From positions 62,001-126,000 of the forward strand of contig CAMTIM010000029.1 in assembly GCA_947072565.1 (NCBI GenBank): a stretch of 64,000 bases of DNA, read 5' to 3'. The notes beneath the pieces were generated by a model. It made no database searches. It was not told the origin of the DNA and worked only from the letters and a program-made list of their open reading frames with translations. Position 1 is the first letter of the stretch. Every line of letters starts with the position of its first letter. Position numbers and translations under genes: made by a program. Source of the stretch: an uncultured Peptostreptococcaceae bacterium (GTDB lineage: Bacteria > Bacillota > Clostridia > Peptostreptococcales > Peptostreptococcaceae). Positions 17,989 through 26,828 of the stretch are shown here, in pieces.

Positions 17989-19365
17989 TTAATTCATTTC
18001 TTTAACTATATTAGCAGCCCATTTTTTAGAAAGAGCTCTAGGCACTCCAAAGATAAATTTAACTATTTCCTCTGCATAAGTAAGTAACACTAATATATAT
18101 ATAGGTGCACCATTAAATGCAGCAACGAATGTTAATGGTATTGAAGCTAACCACATACACCCTAGTTCTAAGAAAAGAGCATATTTAGTATCTCCACCAC
18201 TTCTTAAAACTCCTATTACTATCAATGTATTAAATGACTTAAGTGCCATCATTACTCCCATTATAATAAATATTTTTGTTATATCAGGCGTTAAGGCTTC
18301 AGATACACTAAATATTTTTAACAATAATGGAATATTTATTATCAATAATGCTCCAAATATTAATCCTGCTATAAAAACAAGACCCGAGAACTTTTTAGCG
18401 TATAGTATAGCTCTGTCTAAATGGTCTGCACCAAGCTCATTTCCTAGCATTATAGATGCTCCAATAGCTATACAAACAGCTGTCATTATAAAGAAGTTAC
18501 CAGTACTTGTGGCAATTTGACTAGCTGCAATAGCAGACGTTCCTGCCTTTGAATATGCAACTGAATATAAAACAGTCCCAACAGCCCATGCACTATCATT
18601 TAAAAATATCGGTAAACTCTTTGATAAAAATGCTTTTACAAATATAGAGTCAATAATTTTTAAATCTGCTAAACTAAATCTTAATATATAGTCTTTCTTA
18701 GCAAAATAAACATATCCAAGAATTAAAATCAACTCTACTAATCTAGCAATAACAGTTGCTAATGCAGCACCTTTTACACCTAACATTGGAAGTCCTAAAT
18801 TACCAAATATAAGACCATAGTTAAGTATTATATTTACTACCAAAGCAGCTGAACTACAAAACATTCCAAGCTTAGGATTTCTAACGCCTCTTGATCCCAT
18901 ACTAAATACAGTACTAATAGCAATAAGTGGATAGCAAAATACTACAATACTAAAATATTCTGTACAAAGTTTAATTACCTCTGGATCGTAAGAAAAAATA
19001 TTAATAATACCAGTTGGAATAACTAATGCTGGTATGAAAAATAACAAGCTTAGTATAATTGATAAAATTGTACTAAAGCCAGTAACCTTACGAATATTAC
19101 CTACATCGCCTTTTCCGAAAAATTGCGAAATAAAAACTCCTGCTCCACCAGTAATTCCAGATAATGACATATTGAATAAAAAGAAGAATTGATTTGCAAC
19201 ACCTATTGATGCTACTGATGCTTCTCCTAAGCTACTTATCATTACTGTATCTATTACGTTTACAGAAGTAGATATAAGCTGTTGTATAATTATTGGGATA
19301 CATAAAGATATAAGGATTTTATAAAATCTCTTATTATCTTCATTTAAAGAAAATAATCCTTGCAA
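17989..19365 (-). CDS. MATE-family multidrug efflux transporter
   Basis: A 458-aa inner-membrane antiporter with about twelve membrane helices in two homologous halves. It has the family pattern near the N-terminus (IPIIIQQLISTSVNVIDTVMI) and its repeat in the second half. The start is a TTG at 19365 with GAAGGAGTGAT upstream; no ATG fits. A perfect 10-base inverted repeat lies 22 bases upstream of the start, a likely repressor site. The substrate is unknown. Confidence 0.9.
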   Translation of the reverse strand: MQGLFSLNEDNKRFYKILISLCIPIIIQQLISTSVNVIDTVMISSLGEASVASIGVANQFFFLFNMSLSGITGGAGVFISQFFGKGDVGNIRKVTGFSTILSIILSLLFFIPALVIPTGIINIFSYDPEVIKLCTEYFSIVVFCYPLIAISTVFSMGSRGVRNPKLGMFCSSAALVVNIILNYGLIFGNLGLPMLGVKGAALATVIARLVELILILGYVYFAKKDYILRFSLADLKIIDSIFVKAFLSKSLPIFLNDSAWAVGTVLYSVAYSKAGTSAIAASQIATSTGNFFIMTAVCIAIGASIMLGNELGADHLDRAILYAKKFSGLVFIAGLIFGALLIINIPLLLKIFSVSEALTPDITKIFIIMGVMMALKSFNTLIVIGVLRSGGDTKYALFLELGCMWLASIPLTFVAAFNGAPIYILVLLTYAEEIVKFIFGVPRALSKKWAANIVKEMN

Positions 19366-19387
19366 AATATCACTCCTTCATTAAAAT

Positions 19388-19412
19388 ATTATGATATAAA
19401 TCATATCATAAT
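19388..19412 (-). promoter_or_regulatory. Candidate operator upstream of the MATE gene
   Basis: ATTATGATAT, five bases, ATATCATAAT: a perfect inverted repeat 22 bases before the start codon, positioned to block transcription. It could also form an RNA hairpin in the leader. Confidence 0.45.
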
Positions 19413-19435
19413 ATACTAACTGTGTAACTAAGTTA

Positions 19436-19463
19436 ATAAAAAAAGAAGCCATATTTGGCTTCT
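19436..19463 (-). terminator. Terminator of the ABC-F gene
   Basis: AGAAGCCA, four bases, TGGCTTCT (19444-19463) followed on the minus strand by a run of seven Ts. Confidence 0.88.
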
Positions 19464-21375
19464 ACATAAATTCTTCCCATTGTTCATAAAGAGAAGAAAG
19501 TTTACTTTCTAAATTTGATTTTTCTAAACTTACTTCTTTAGATTTTTCAGGAACAGAATATACTTCTTCTTGGCATAAAAGTATATCAATTTCTTCAATT
19601 TTTGTTTCTGTTTCCTCAATTTCTTTTTCTAAATTTTGTATTTTAACTCTATTTTTTTTATCAAGTTCTCTTTGTTCTCTTTCTTTACGCTTTTCATCTT
19701 TAATTTGAGTTTTAGTTTTTTCTTCTTTCTCTTCAACTATGCTCATTTCAGTAACTTGTTTTTTCTTTTCTATATAATAATCATAATTTCCAAGATATTC
19801 AGTAATTCCTTCTTTATCTAATACTAAAACTTTATCAACTACTGTATTAAGGAAGTATCTATCATGTGATATAGTGAATACAGTCCCAGTATACCCATAT
19901 AAAGCTTCTTCAAGAACTTCTTTAGAGTCTATGTCTAAATGATTAGTAGGTTCATCTAAAAGCAAGAAATTCGCATTTGATAAAATTAATTTAAGTATCG
20001 CAACTCTTGCTCTTTCTCCACCACTTAATGTAGATATTTTTTTAAATACTTCTTCGCCTTCAAATAAAAATGCTCCTAACATACTTCTTAAGGTAGTTTG
20101 ATTTAAATGAGTATTATTATTCCAAATTTCATCTATTATTGTATTTTCTAAGTTAAGAGTTTTTTGTTCCTGATGGAAATATGAAACGTTTACATTTGTC
20201 CCAAACTTAACATCACCAGATAATGGTATTAATTCATTCATAATTATTTTAAATAATGTTGATTTCCCAATTCCATTTGCACCTATAAGAGCAACTTTTT
20301 CACCTCTATAAATATCTAGATCAAGATTTTTAAATAATGTTCTTTCTCCATATCCCATAGAAACATCTCTTACTTGTAAAACATCATTTCCACTTATTAT
20401 AGCAGGATTAAATTCTATCCTAGCTTTTTTTCTATCGCCATCTGGTTTATCTAAGACATCTACTTTAGCAAGAGCTTTTTCTTTACTTCTAGCTCTTTTT
20501 AAATGTTTTTCTCTACCATAAGCTTTTAGTCTTTCTATTGATTCTTCTTGTTTTTTCAAATCTTTTTGTTGGTCTTCAAATTTTTTCTTTTCTAATTCTT
20601 TTTCAACAGCAGACAATTGTATAAAGTTAGAGTAATTTCCATTATAGGCTTTTAGTTTTTTATTATGAATTTCAAAAACTCTATTTACTACTTGGTCTAA
20701 GAAGTATCTATCATGTGAAATTAAAATAACAGTACCTTTATACTGCCTCAAGAAAACTTCTAACCATTCTATAGCTTCAGAATCTAAATGGTTTGTTGGC
20801 TCATCTAATAAAAGAAGAGTTGGTTTTTTTAAAAGAAGCTTACCTAAAAGAACTCTAGTCTTTTCTCCACCTGAAAGTATACTTATAGGTTTATCCATAT
20901 CAGAATCACTAAATCCTAAACCTTTTAAAACACCTTTGGCTTCAGATTTATATCCATATCCATTCATTTCAGCAAATAATTCTAATTTATGAGAATACTC
21001 ATTCATAAGTTTATCAAGCTGTGAAGAATTTGGATTAGAACTTTCCTCAGCTATTTTTAATTCTAAGTTTCTCAAATAAGATTCCATTTCTATTAAATCT
21101 TTAAAAACTTCTAAAACCTCTTCAAATATATTATTGTTTGAATGGAAATTAGTATTTTGCTCTAAATATCCTATCTCACAATCTTTTGAACTATATATTT
21201 CTCCACTATCATAACTATGTATACCTGAGATGACTTTAAACAAAGTAGTTTTACCTGTACCATTAATACCGATTATACCAATCTTGTCACCTTCATTTAC
21301 AGTAAAGCTTACATTTTCTAGTATAGAATCTATTCCAAAACTTTTATTTAAGTTATTACACGACAAAACAATCAT
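19462..21375 (-). CDS. ABC-F family ATPase (ribosome-associated type)
   Basis: A soluble protein of 637 aa with two ABC cassettes and no membrane domain, the ABC-F layout. Walker A motifs are GINGTGKT and GANGIGKS. Signatures are LSGGEKTRV and LSGGERARV, and Walker B regions read LLLDEPTNHLD twice. A charged linker lies between the cassettes, and a coiled-coil tail follows from about residue 535. ABC-F proteins act on the ribosomal E site, either as translation factors or antibiotic-protection factors. The ATG at 21375 has AAGGAGGGA upstream; the extra 19 codons upstream have none. I lean to the YdiF/Uup housekeeping group. Confidence 0.9.
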   Translation of the reverse strand: MIVLSCNNLNKSFGIDSILENVSFTVNEGDKIGIIGINGTGKTTLFKVISGIHSYDSGEIYSSKDCEIGYLEQNTNFHSNNNIFEEVLEVFKDLIEMESYLRNLELKIAEESSNPNSSQLDKLMNEYSHKLELFAEMNGYGYKSEAKGVLKGLGFSDSDMDKPISILSGGEKTRVLLGKLLLKKPTLLLLDEPTNHLDSEAIEWLEVFLRQYKGTVILISHDRYFLDQVVNRVFEIHNKKLKAYNGNYSNFIQLSAVEKELEKKKFEDQQKDLKKQEESIERLKAYGREKHLKRARSKEKALAKVDVLDKPDGDRKKARIEFNPAIISGNDVLQVRDVSMGYGERTLFKNLDLDIYRGEKVALIGANGIGKSTLFKIIMNELIPLSGDVKFGTNVNVSYFHQEQKTLNLENTIIDEIWNNNTHLNQTTLRSMLGAFLFEGEEVFKKISTLSGGERARVAILKLILSNANFLLLDEPTNHLDIDSKEVLEEALYGYTGTVFTISHDRYFLNTVVDKVLVLDKEGITEYLGNYDYYIEKKKQVTEMSIVEEKEEKTKTQIKDEKRKEREQRELDKKNRVKIQNLEKEIEETETKIEEIDILLCQEEVYSVPEKSKEVSLEKSNLESKLSSLYEQWEEFM

Positions 21376-21403
21376 AAATTTATCCCTCCTTGAACTACCT
21401 AAA

Positions 21404-21432
21404 ATTATAATGTTTTGATATAATATAATCAA
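21404..21432 (-). promoter_or_regulatory. Promoter of the ABC-F gene
   Basis: Minus strand TTGATT (21427-21432), 17-base spacer, TATAAT (21404-21409). The leader is only about 25 bases, which leaves no room for an attenuator. Confidence 0.75.
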
Positions 21433-21509
21433 GGATATTGCATTATGTTTTGTAAAATGCAGTAAAATATTAATGAGTAATTAAAAAATATGCCTTAGGA
21501 GGTGATAGT

Positions 21510-22139
21510 ATGGGATCAAAAAACATATCAATGGCAGTAATAAGAAGATTACCAAAATATCATAGATATCTTGGAGATTTATTAGATAAGGATATTCAAA
21601 GAATATCATCTAAAGAATTAAGTGATATAATAGGTTTTACAGCGTCTCAAATTAGACAAGATTTAAATAATTTCGGAGGATTTGGACAACAAGGTTACGG
21701 ATACAATGTAGGTGCACTTCATAATGAAATTGGGAAGATATTAGGACTAGACAAAAAGTACAACGCAATACTTATAGGGGCAGGAAATTTAGGTCAAGCA
21801 ATAGCTAATTACTCAGGTTTTAAAAGAGCGGGATTTGAAGTTAAAGCTTTATTTGATGCTAATCCAAGAATGATAGGGTTAAAAATAAGAGATTTTGAAG
21901 TATTAGATTCAGAAAGTCTAGAAGATTTCGTTAAAGAAAACGAAATTGATATCGCAATGTTATGTATACCGAAAAATGGAGCTCAAAATATTGTAGATAG
22001 ATTAGTAAAAGTAGGTATTAAAGGTATTTGGAACTTTGCTCCAATAGATTTAGAAGTACCTAAAAATATTATAGTTGAGAATGTAAACTTAAAAGAAAGT
22101 TTATTTACATTATCATACTTAATGAAAGAAAACGAATAA
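21510..22139 (+). CDS. rex: Redox-sensing transcriptional repressor Rex
   Basis: Rex senses the NADH/NAD ratio and represses fermentation genes in clostridia. The protein is 209 aa. A winged-helix domain (residues 1-80) contains the family signature SASQIRQDL-like TASQIRQDLNNFGGFGQQGYGY. The Rossmann motif is LIGAGNLGQA at 88-97. The RBS TAGGAGGTGAT precedes the ATG at 21510. It stands alone on the plus strand, between the ABC-F gene and a Yip1-like gene, and ends in two hairpins. Confidence 0.96.
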   Translation: MGSKNISMAVIRRLPKYHRYLGDLLDKDIQRISSKELSDIIGFTASQIRQDLNNFGGFGQQGYGYNVGALHNEIGKILGLDKKYNAILIGAGNLGQAIANYSGFKRAGFEVKALFDANPRMIGLKIRDFEVLDSESLEDFVKENEIDIAMLCIPKNGAQNIVDRLVKVGIKGIWNFAPIDLEVPKNIIVENVNLKESLFTLSYLMKENE

Positions 22140-22149
22140 TATAAAAAAC

Positions 22150-22190
22150 ACCGGCATTTGTAATTAATTTTACTATAGCCGGTTTTTATA
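22150..22190 (+). terminator. First terminator-like hairpin after rex
   Basis: ACCGGC (22150-22155), a 22-base loop, GCCGGT (22178-22183), then TTTTTAT. The G+C-rich stem is unusual for this AT-rich DNA and the loop is long. Confidence 0.6.
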
Positions 22191-22198
22191 ATTTAAAC

Positions 22199-22250
22199 AA
22201 AAACCTAGTTATTGTATATCTTTTTTGATATACAATATCTAGGTTTTTTA
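22199..22250. terminator. Bidirectional terminator between rex and the Yip1-like gene
   Basis: AAACCTAG/CTAGGTTT outer arms with a long inner stem TATTGTATATC/GATATACAATA and a six-T loop; A and T runs flank it on both sides. Confidence 0.88.
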
Positions 22251-22274
22251 ATTTTTTAATTATTTTTATTCATT

Positions 22275-22907
22275 TTATACTGCAAAACTACTCATTAATG
22301 TGTTCATATACATAATAAACGCAGTCCATATTATAGTAAGTATATATAATATTGTTGGAAGTATTTTATGTAATTTTTCTGTTTTTACATAATATTTAAG
22401 TATTCCAAATAAAATATACGCTGCCCATAATTTAATAAATAAATTATTTATTGAACCTATCATTGTTAGACTATCGCTATCTTTCAAAATAAGTACAGAT
22501 ATTGTACTTAAAATAATAGTAGCTATAGATGCTACAATATATCTAAAATATAAAAGACTCTTAAAATATTTCTTTTCTTCAATTTGTTTATTTTCAACAG
22601 AACTTATTAAAACTTTATTTACTAAATATAATATATTTACAAATATCCATGCTGTTATCAACGGAAAAACTACACATCCTGCATATTGTAATATAGTAAA
22701 TACCTCTTTTGGTATTGGTAACGCATTTGCTTCTCCTAAGTCAATCTCAGGCATAACCATCTTTTGAACTACAAAACTAAGTACACTAAAAATTATAAGT
22801 GCGATAAATAAATATCTTAACTTTATAGGTTCTCTTTTTTGTATTTCTCCATCTTTATTTTCTTCAAAATACTCATTTGGTTTAACTGCTAATTGTATTA
22901 AATTCAT
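22275..22907 (-). CDS. Yip1-domain membrane protein
   Basis: A 210-aa integral membrane protein with about five helices (near residues 28-48, 68-92, 112-140, 150-170 and 180-205) and a short charged N-terminus. It resembles the Yip1/YIP1 family, whose role in bacteria is not settled. It follows the MacB-like permease by 33 bases and is the last gene of the efflux operon, so it may assist that transporter. The link is by position only. Confidence 0.75.
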   Translation of the reverse strand: MNLIQLAVKPNEYFEENKDGEIQKREPIKLRYLFIALIIFSVLSFVVQKMVMPEIDLGEANALPIPKEVFTILQYAGCVVFPLITAWIFVNILYLVNKVLISSVENKQIEEKKYFKSLLYFRYIVASIATIILSTISVLILKDSDSLTMIGSINNLFIKLWAAYILFGILKYYVKTEKLHKILPTILYILTIIWTAFIMYMNTLMSSFAV

Positions 22908-22940
22908 AATCTTTCCCCCTATTTATTTTATATTAAATTT

Positions 22941-24176
22941 TTAGTTGTATATAGCTTTTATAGGATCTAGTTTTGATGCTTTGTATGCTGGAATTATTCC
23001 AAATATAATTCCTACAATAACAGATGTAGATGATGCTCCTATAAATGTTTTAATTGTAATTACTGGTTTAAACGGCATAAATAATCCTGCCAATTGAGAT
23101 AACAAGCATCCCGCAAGTATACCAATTAATCCTCCTAATAAAGTTACAAATATTGCTTCAAATAAAAACTGTAACATTATAGAATTCGGCGTTGCTCCTA
23201 TAGCACGTCTTATTCCTATTTCTCTTTTTCTCTCTGTAACAGATACATACATTATATTCATAACACCAATACCTCCAACAAATAATGATATTGCTGTTAT
23301 AAGTGTAATAAACAGAGTTATACTTGAGATTATCTTAGTGAATGCTTCAGTTACAGTACCTGGATTAAAAGCTTCATAAGTTCCGTCTATATCAGGATGT
23401 AAACTCTCTAACTTTGATTTAACTTCGTTTGTAACAGATTCAAAATCAAATCCTGGAGATACATATATATCTAAAGATGTTGTTTCATCACTTGCATTCT
23501 CATTCTTTAATTTATTAATCCTGTCTATAGAAGATTTTTGAATTAAATCCCCACTACCTAAAAATAGTCCTTCTGACTTTTCTAGTACTCCAATAACTTC
23601 AAACATAACTCCATTTATGTTTATAGCCTTACCTATAGCATCCTTAGGCTCATCAAATAAAGCCTTAGAATTTTCATAAGTTAAAACTATTACATCATTT
23701 TTTATATCACTTTTTTGAAAATATCTTCCCTCTAAAACAGTGTCTGTTTTTTTACCAGAGAACATATCAGTAATCTTTTCTCCATCGTATGCTGATGCCA
23801 TTATTTGTGCTGTTTTGTCTAAAAATTTAGTCTCTGTATATATGTCTCCTCCTAAGTTCATAGGGTCTTCCATTTTTGCTTTTTCTACTTTTTCAACACC
23901 ATCTATTTCTTTTAAAGTATATAAATCATCTTCTGTAAAAGGTTTTATAGATGAAATGTCCTGTTCAAAGTTTTCTGGAACAAAGCTCATGTTTACTTTA
24001 TTTGATTTTGTTTTTCCTGTATCCTTTGATACTTGAGCTTTAAGCCCATCTCCCACAGATAAAACTACTATAACTGAACTTATTCCTATAATAATTCCTA
24101 TCATAGTCAAAAAAACCCTCAGCTTATTAGCTTTTAAACTTAAAAGTGCACTTTTTATCAAGTTTTTTATACTCAT
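22941..24176 (-). CDS. ABC transporter permease, MacB/FtsX type
   Basis: A 411-aa permease of the mechanotransmission (MacB) group. One helix is near the N-terminus (MIGIIIGISSVIVVLSVG), followed by a large extracytoplasmic domain (about 45-275) and three C-terminal helices with the FtsX signature (GGIGVMNIMYVSVTERKREIG). It works with the ATPase gene two bases upstream and the adaptor protein. In Firmicutes such tripartite sets export or resist antimicrobial peptides. Substrate unknown. Confidence 0.92.
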   Translation of the reverse strand: MSIKNLIKSALLSLKANKLRVFLTMIGIIIGISSVIVVLSVGDGLKAQVSKDTGKTKSNKVNMSFVPENFEQDISSIKPFTEDDLYTLKEIDGVEKVEKAKMEDPMNLGGDIYTETKFLDKTAQIMASAYDGEKITDMFSGKKTDTVLEGRYFQKSDIKNDVIVLTYENSKALFDEPKDAIGKAININGVMFEVIGVLEKSEGLFLGSGDLIQKSSIDRINKLKNENASDETTSLDIYVSPGFDFESVTNEVKSKLESLHPDIDGTYEAFNPGTVTEAFTKIISSITLFITLITAISLFVGGIGVMNIMYVSVTERKREIGIRRAIGATPNSIMLQFLFEAIFVTLLGGLIGILAGCLLSQLAGLFMPFKPVITIKTFIGASSTSVIVGIIFGIIPAYKASKLDPIKAIYN

Positions 24177-24178
24177 AT

Positions 24179-24859
24179 CTAGACCCCCTCAGTAAATACA
24201 CCGTCTCTAAGATATACAACTTTTGTAGCATATTTTACAAGATCAGGATCGTGAGTAACCATTATTATAGTTTTTCCTTCATTATTTAAACTTTTTAATA
24301 TACTCATTATTTCATTACTAGTATTAGTATCTAATGCGCCTGTAGGTTCATCCGCAAATATTAATTGAGGATCATTTATAAGAGCTCTAGCAATTGAAAT
24401 ACGTTGTTGTTGACCACCTGATAGTTCATTTGGAAATTGATTTATTTTATCTAGTAGTCCTACCATTTCTAAGTTTTTTTTGATTTTTTTTGATCTATCT
24501 TTTTTACCAAGTCTATTATCGTAAAGAAGAGGTAATTCTATATTTTGATATATATTTAAATTATTTATAAGATGAAATTGTTGAAAAATAAAACCTATAT
24601 TTTTATTTCTAAAATGTGAACGCTCAATTTCTGTTAAGTTCGTTACATTATTTCCATCAAATATATATTGACCTTTATCAAATCTATCAAGAAACCCTAA
24701 TATATTTAATAAAGTTGTTTTTCCACTTCCAGACTTACCCATTATCATTACAAAATCGCCATGTTCTATATCCAGGCTTAATGACTTTAGAACATGTAAT
24801 TTCTCTTTTCCTACTGAATAATATTTTTCTATACTATTTAGTTTTATAAGATTACTCAA
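24179..24859 (-). CDS. ABC transporter ATPase, MacB/LolD type
   Basis: A 226-aa ATP-binding subunit. The Walker A is GKSGSGKTT at 41-49, the signature LSGGQQQRISIARAL, and Walker B LIFADEPTGALD with the LolD/MacB-type tail. It overlaps the adaptor gene by eight bases and abuts the permease gene, so the three are one operon. It powers conformational changes in the permease without moving substrate through a classical channel. Confidence 0.95.
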   Translation of the reverse strand: MSNLIKLNSIEKYYSVGKEKLHVLKSLSLDIEHGDFVMIMGKSGSGKTTLLNILGFLDRFDKGQYIFDGNNVTNLTEIERSHFRNKNIGFIFQQFHLINNLNIYQNIELPLLYDNRLGKKDRSKKIKKNLEMVGLLDKINQFPNELSGGQQQRISIARALINDPQLIFADEPTGALDTNTSNEIMSILKSLNNEGKTIIMVTHDPDLVKYATKVVYLRDGVFTEGV

Positions 24860-25859
24860 TTACTTGTCCTTCTTTCATTTCACTAGTTATAGTTTTTATT
24901 ATCTCATCTTTTTCTTTTAAGCCTGATATTACTTCACTAAATTTATCATCTTTATTCTCTACTTGTATAAATTGTTTTACTAATGCATTGTCTTTTATTA
25001 GGTAAACATATTTTTTATTTCCATCTTCTTTTATTGCACTTGTAGGTATTTTAAATTTATTATTTGGTAGTTTAATATTTATTTGCACATGGTATCCATT
25101 TTCTATATTTGCCTTAGAGTCTAAGTTTATTGTAATTGGATAATTAGATACTGATGTATTTGTACTAGGTTGCTGGTCTAGTGCTACCGCTTGTGCTTCT
25201 GGTTCATCCGATATATCTTCAATTGTTCCTTGTACTTTTTTATCATTAGCTAAAATTAATATATCTACTTTTTGGTCTTCTTTTACTTTTTCTAACTCTC
25301 TTTCTGAAACTTGAGATGTTATATTAAAATCTGTAGTTCTAAGCTTTAATAGTTCTTGATTCTCTCCACTTGCCTCTTTATTTGATATATATACCCTACC
25401 TGTAAAAGGTGCGTACTCATAAGAATATTGCTTGTCTTTTAGCTTTGATAGCTCTTTTTGTAGATTTTTTATTTCTTCTTCATTAGTTCCTGGAACTAAT
25501 TCTTTTTCTTTGCCTTTTTTCATATTATCTATTTGATTTTTTAAATCTGATATTTGATTTGTGATTTCTTCATTTTTATATGTTATAAGCAAATTACCTT
25601 TACTTACATTTTCTCCATTTTCTTTATGTATTTTATAATTTTCACCTTTTGTTAAATCTTTATAAAAAACTTTAGACTTTGTTGGTTGTACAACCCCATT
25701 TAAAAATATTTTCTTTTCTTCTGGAATAGTATATCTTTCTAAATTTTTATCATTTTTAACTTGATTTTCTTTTCCTTTGCTTTTTATCATTAGGAATCCT
25801 ACAATTCCTATCCAAATTAAAATTATCAATCCAACTATGGCTATCTTTCTTTTTTTCAT
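24852..25859 (-). CDS. Efflux adaptor protein, HlyD/MacA-like
   Basis: A membrane-anchored adaptor of 335 aa. One N-terminal helix (residues 6-25) is followed by a lipoyl-like half, a short charged hairpin region (about 95-145, DLKNQIDNMKKGKEKE), the second lipoyl half and beta-barrel domains. It resembles the YknX-type adaptors of Gram-positive bacteria. It is first in the operon adaptor-ATPase-permease-Yip1. LytTR-type direct repeats lie about 110-140 bases upstream of its start, so the adjacent response regulator probably controls it. Confidence 0.88.
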   Translation of the reverse strand: MKKRKIAIVGLIILIWIGIVGFLMIKSKGKENQVKNDKNLERYTIPEEKKIFLNGVVQPTKSKVFYKDLTKGENYKIHKENGENVSKGNLLITYKNEEITNQISDLKNQIDNMKKGKEKELVPGTNEEEIKNLQKELSKLKDKQYSYEYAPFTGRVYISNKEASGENQELLKLRTTDFNITSQVSERELEKVKEDQKVDILILANDKKVQGTIEDISDEPEAQAVALDQQPSTNTSVSNYPITINLDSKANIENGYHVQINIKLPNNKFKIPTSAIKEDGNKKYVYLIKDNALVKQFIQVENKDDKFSEVISGLKEKDEIIKTITSEMKEGQVIE

Positions 25860-25965
25860 TATTTACCTCCTAAGTAATTATAATATTTACCACCAGTTTT
25901 AATTAATGTTAATAAATAATCATATAAATTTCATATTATCATATGATAGATATTAATTTTATAAA

Positions 25966-26000
25966 ATGGACTGAAATGTAGTTTATATGGACTAAAATGT
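25966..26000 (-). promoter_or_regulatory. LytTR-type direct repeats upstream of the efflux operon
   Basis: ATGGACTGAAATGT (25966-25979) and ATGGACTAAAATGT (25987-26000) differ at one base and are exactly 21 bases apart, two helical turns. This is the layout bound by LytTR response regulators (AgrA, VirR, PlnC/D). A LytTR regulator is encoded next to it. Confidence 0.75.
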
Positions 26001-26045
26001 AATTTTTAATCAGTTTTTGTATTTTAATATTTCAATAAGCACAAT

Positions 26046-26085
26046 AAAAAATCCCCTCTACTATAAACAGTAAAGGGGATTTTTT
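26046..26085 (-). terminator. Terminator of the two-component system genes
   Basis: AAAAAATCCCCT (26046-26057) pairs with AGGGGATTTTTT (26074-26085), with a T run for the minus strand. Confidence 0.9.
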
Positions 26086-26098
26086 GTGAAACCAGTAT

Positions 26099-26815
26099 TT
26101 AAATATTGAATACTTTATTTATTAAAAGTATAGAAACAAAGCATTTACTTCCATCTTCCATAAACAAAATTCTTTGTTTTTTATCAAGCCTTATTACTTT
26201 ATCTTTATTAACAATAAAAGACCTATGACATCGACTAAACCTTTTATCCAATTTCTCTTCTATTTCTTTTAAAGTTCCTCTAAATTCGATGTGACTATTA
26301 TGTGTATGTAGAGCTATAGTTCTTTTTTTTGTAGTTTCAAAAAATATAATATCACTATATTTAACTTTCTCTAAACACTGATTATTTTCTATTGTTATAT
26401 ATTCATTATCAATATGATTTTTTAAGTTTTTATCTATAAACATCAAACATTCTTCTATTTTTTTATAAACACTAACTACATCACCTTTAACTATATAGTC
26501 TACAGCTCTTATATGATATTTAAAAATTAGGTGACTCATATTTTGATAAGACGTAATCATTATTATAATAGCATTTTTATCAATTCTATTTATTTTTGAA
26601 GCTAATTCAATGCCATTTATATCTTGTCCTATGTCAATATCTAAAAAATAAACTCCCTCGTCTTGGCTTTCATTTATATAATCTAGCACCTCATATGCCG
26701 AATTAGTAGATAACTTTATTCTTCCACTTATATTTCTTTTGATTAATATTTTTTTTATAGTTTTTTCTAAGTTTTTTCTTTGTTCTTTATCATCTTCGCA
26801 TATAAATATATTCAA
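26099..26815 (-). CDS. LytTR-family response regulator (AgrA-like)
   Basis: A 238-aa response regulator. The receiver domain (1-120) has acidic residues in CEDD (6-9) and the phosphoacceptor D59 in YFLDID. The LytTR DNA-binding domain fills about 140-238 (FRGTLKEIEEKL, RCHRSFIVNKDKV). The start is taken as the TTG at 26815 because AGGGGAGAG lies just before it; the ATG at 26836 has no ribosome binding site. It pairs with the sensor kinase upstream. The 21-base direct repeats in front of the efflux operon are its probable target. Confidence 0.9.
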   Translation of the reverse strand: MNIFICEDDKEQRKNLEKTIKKILIKRNISGRIKLSTNSAYEVLDYINESQDEGVYFLDIDIGQDINGIELASKINRIDKNAIIIMITSYQNMSHLIFKYHIRAVDYIVKGDVVSVYKKIEECLMFIDKNLKNHIDNEYITIENNQCLEKVKYSDIIFFETTKKRTIALHTHNSHIEFRGTLKEIEEKLDKRFSRCHRSFIVNKDKVIRLDKKQRILFMEDGSKCFVSILLINKVFNI

Positions 26816-26828
26816 ATCTATCTCTCCC

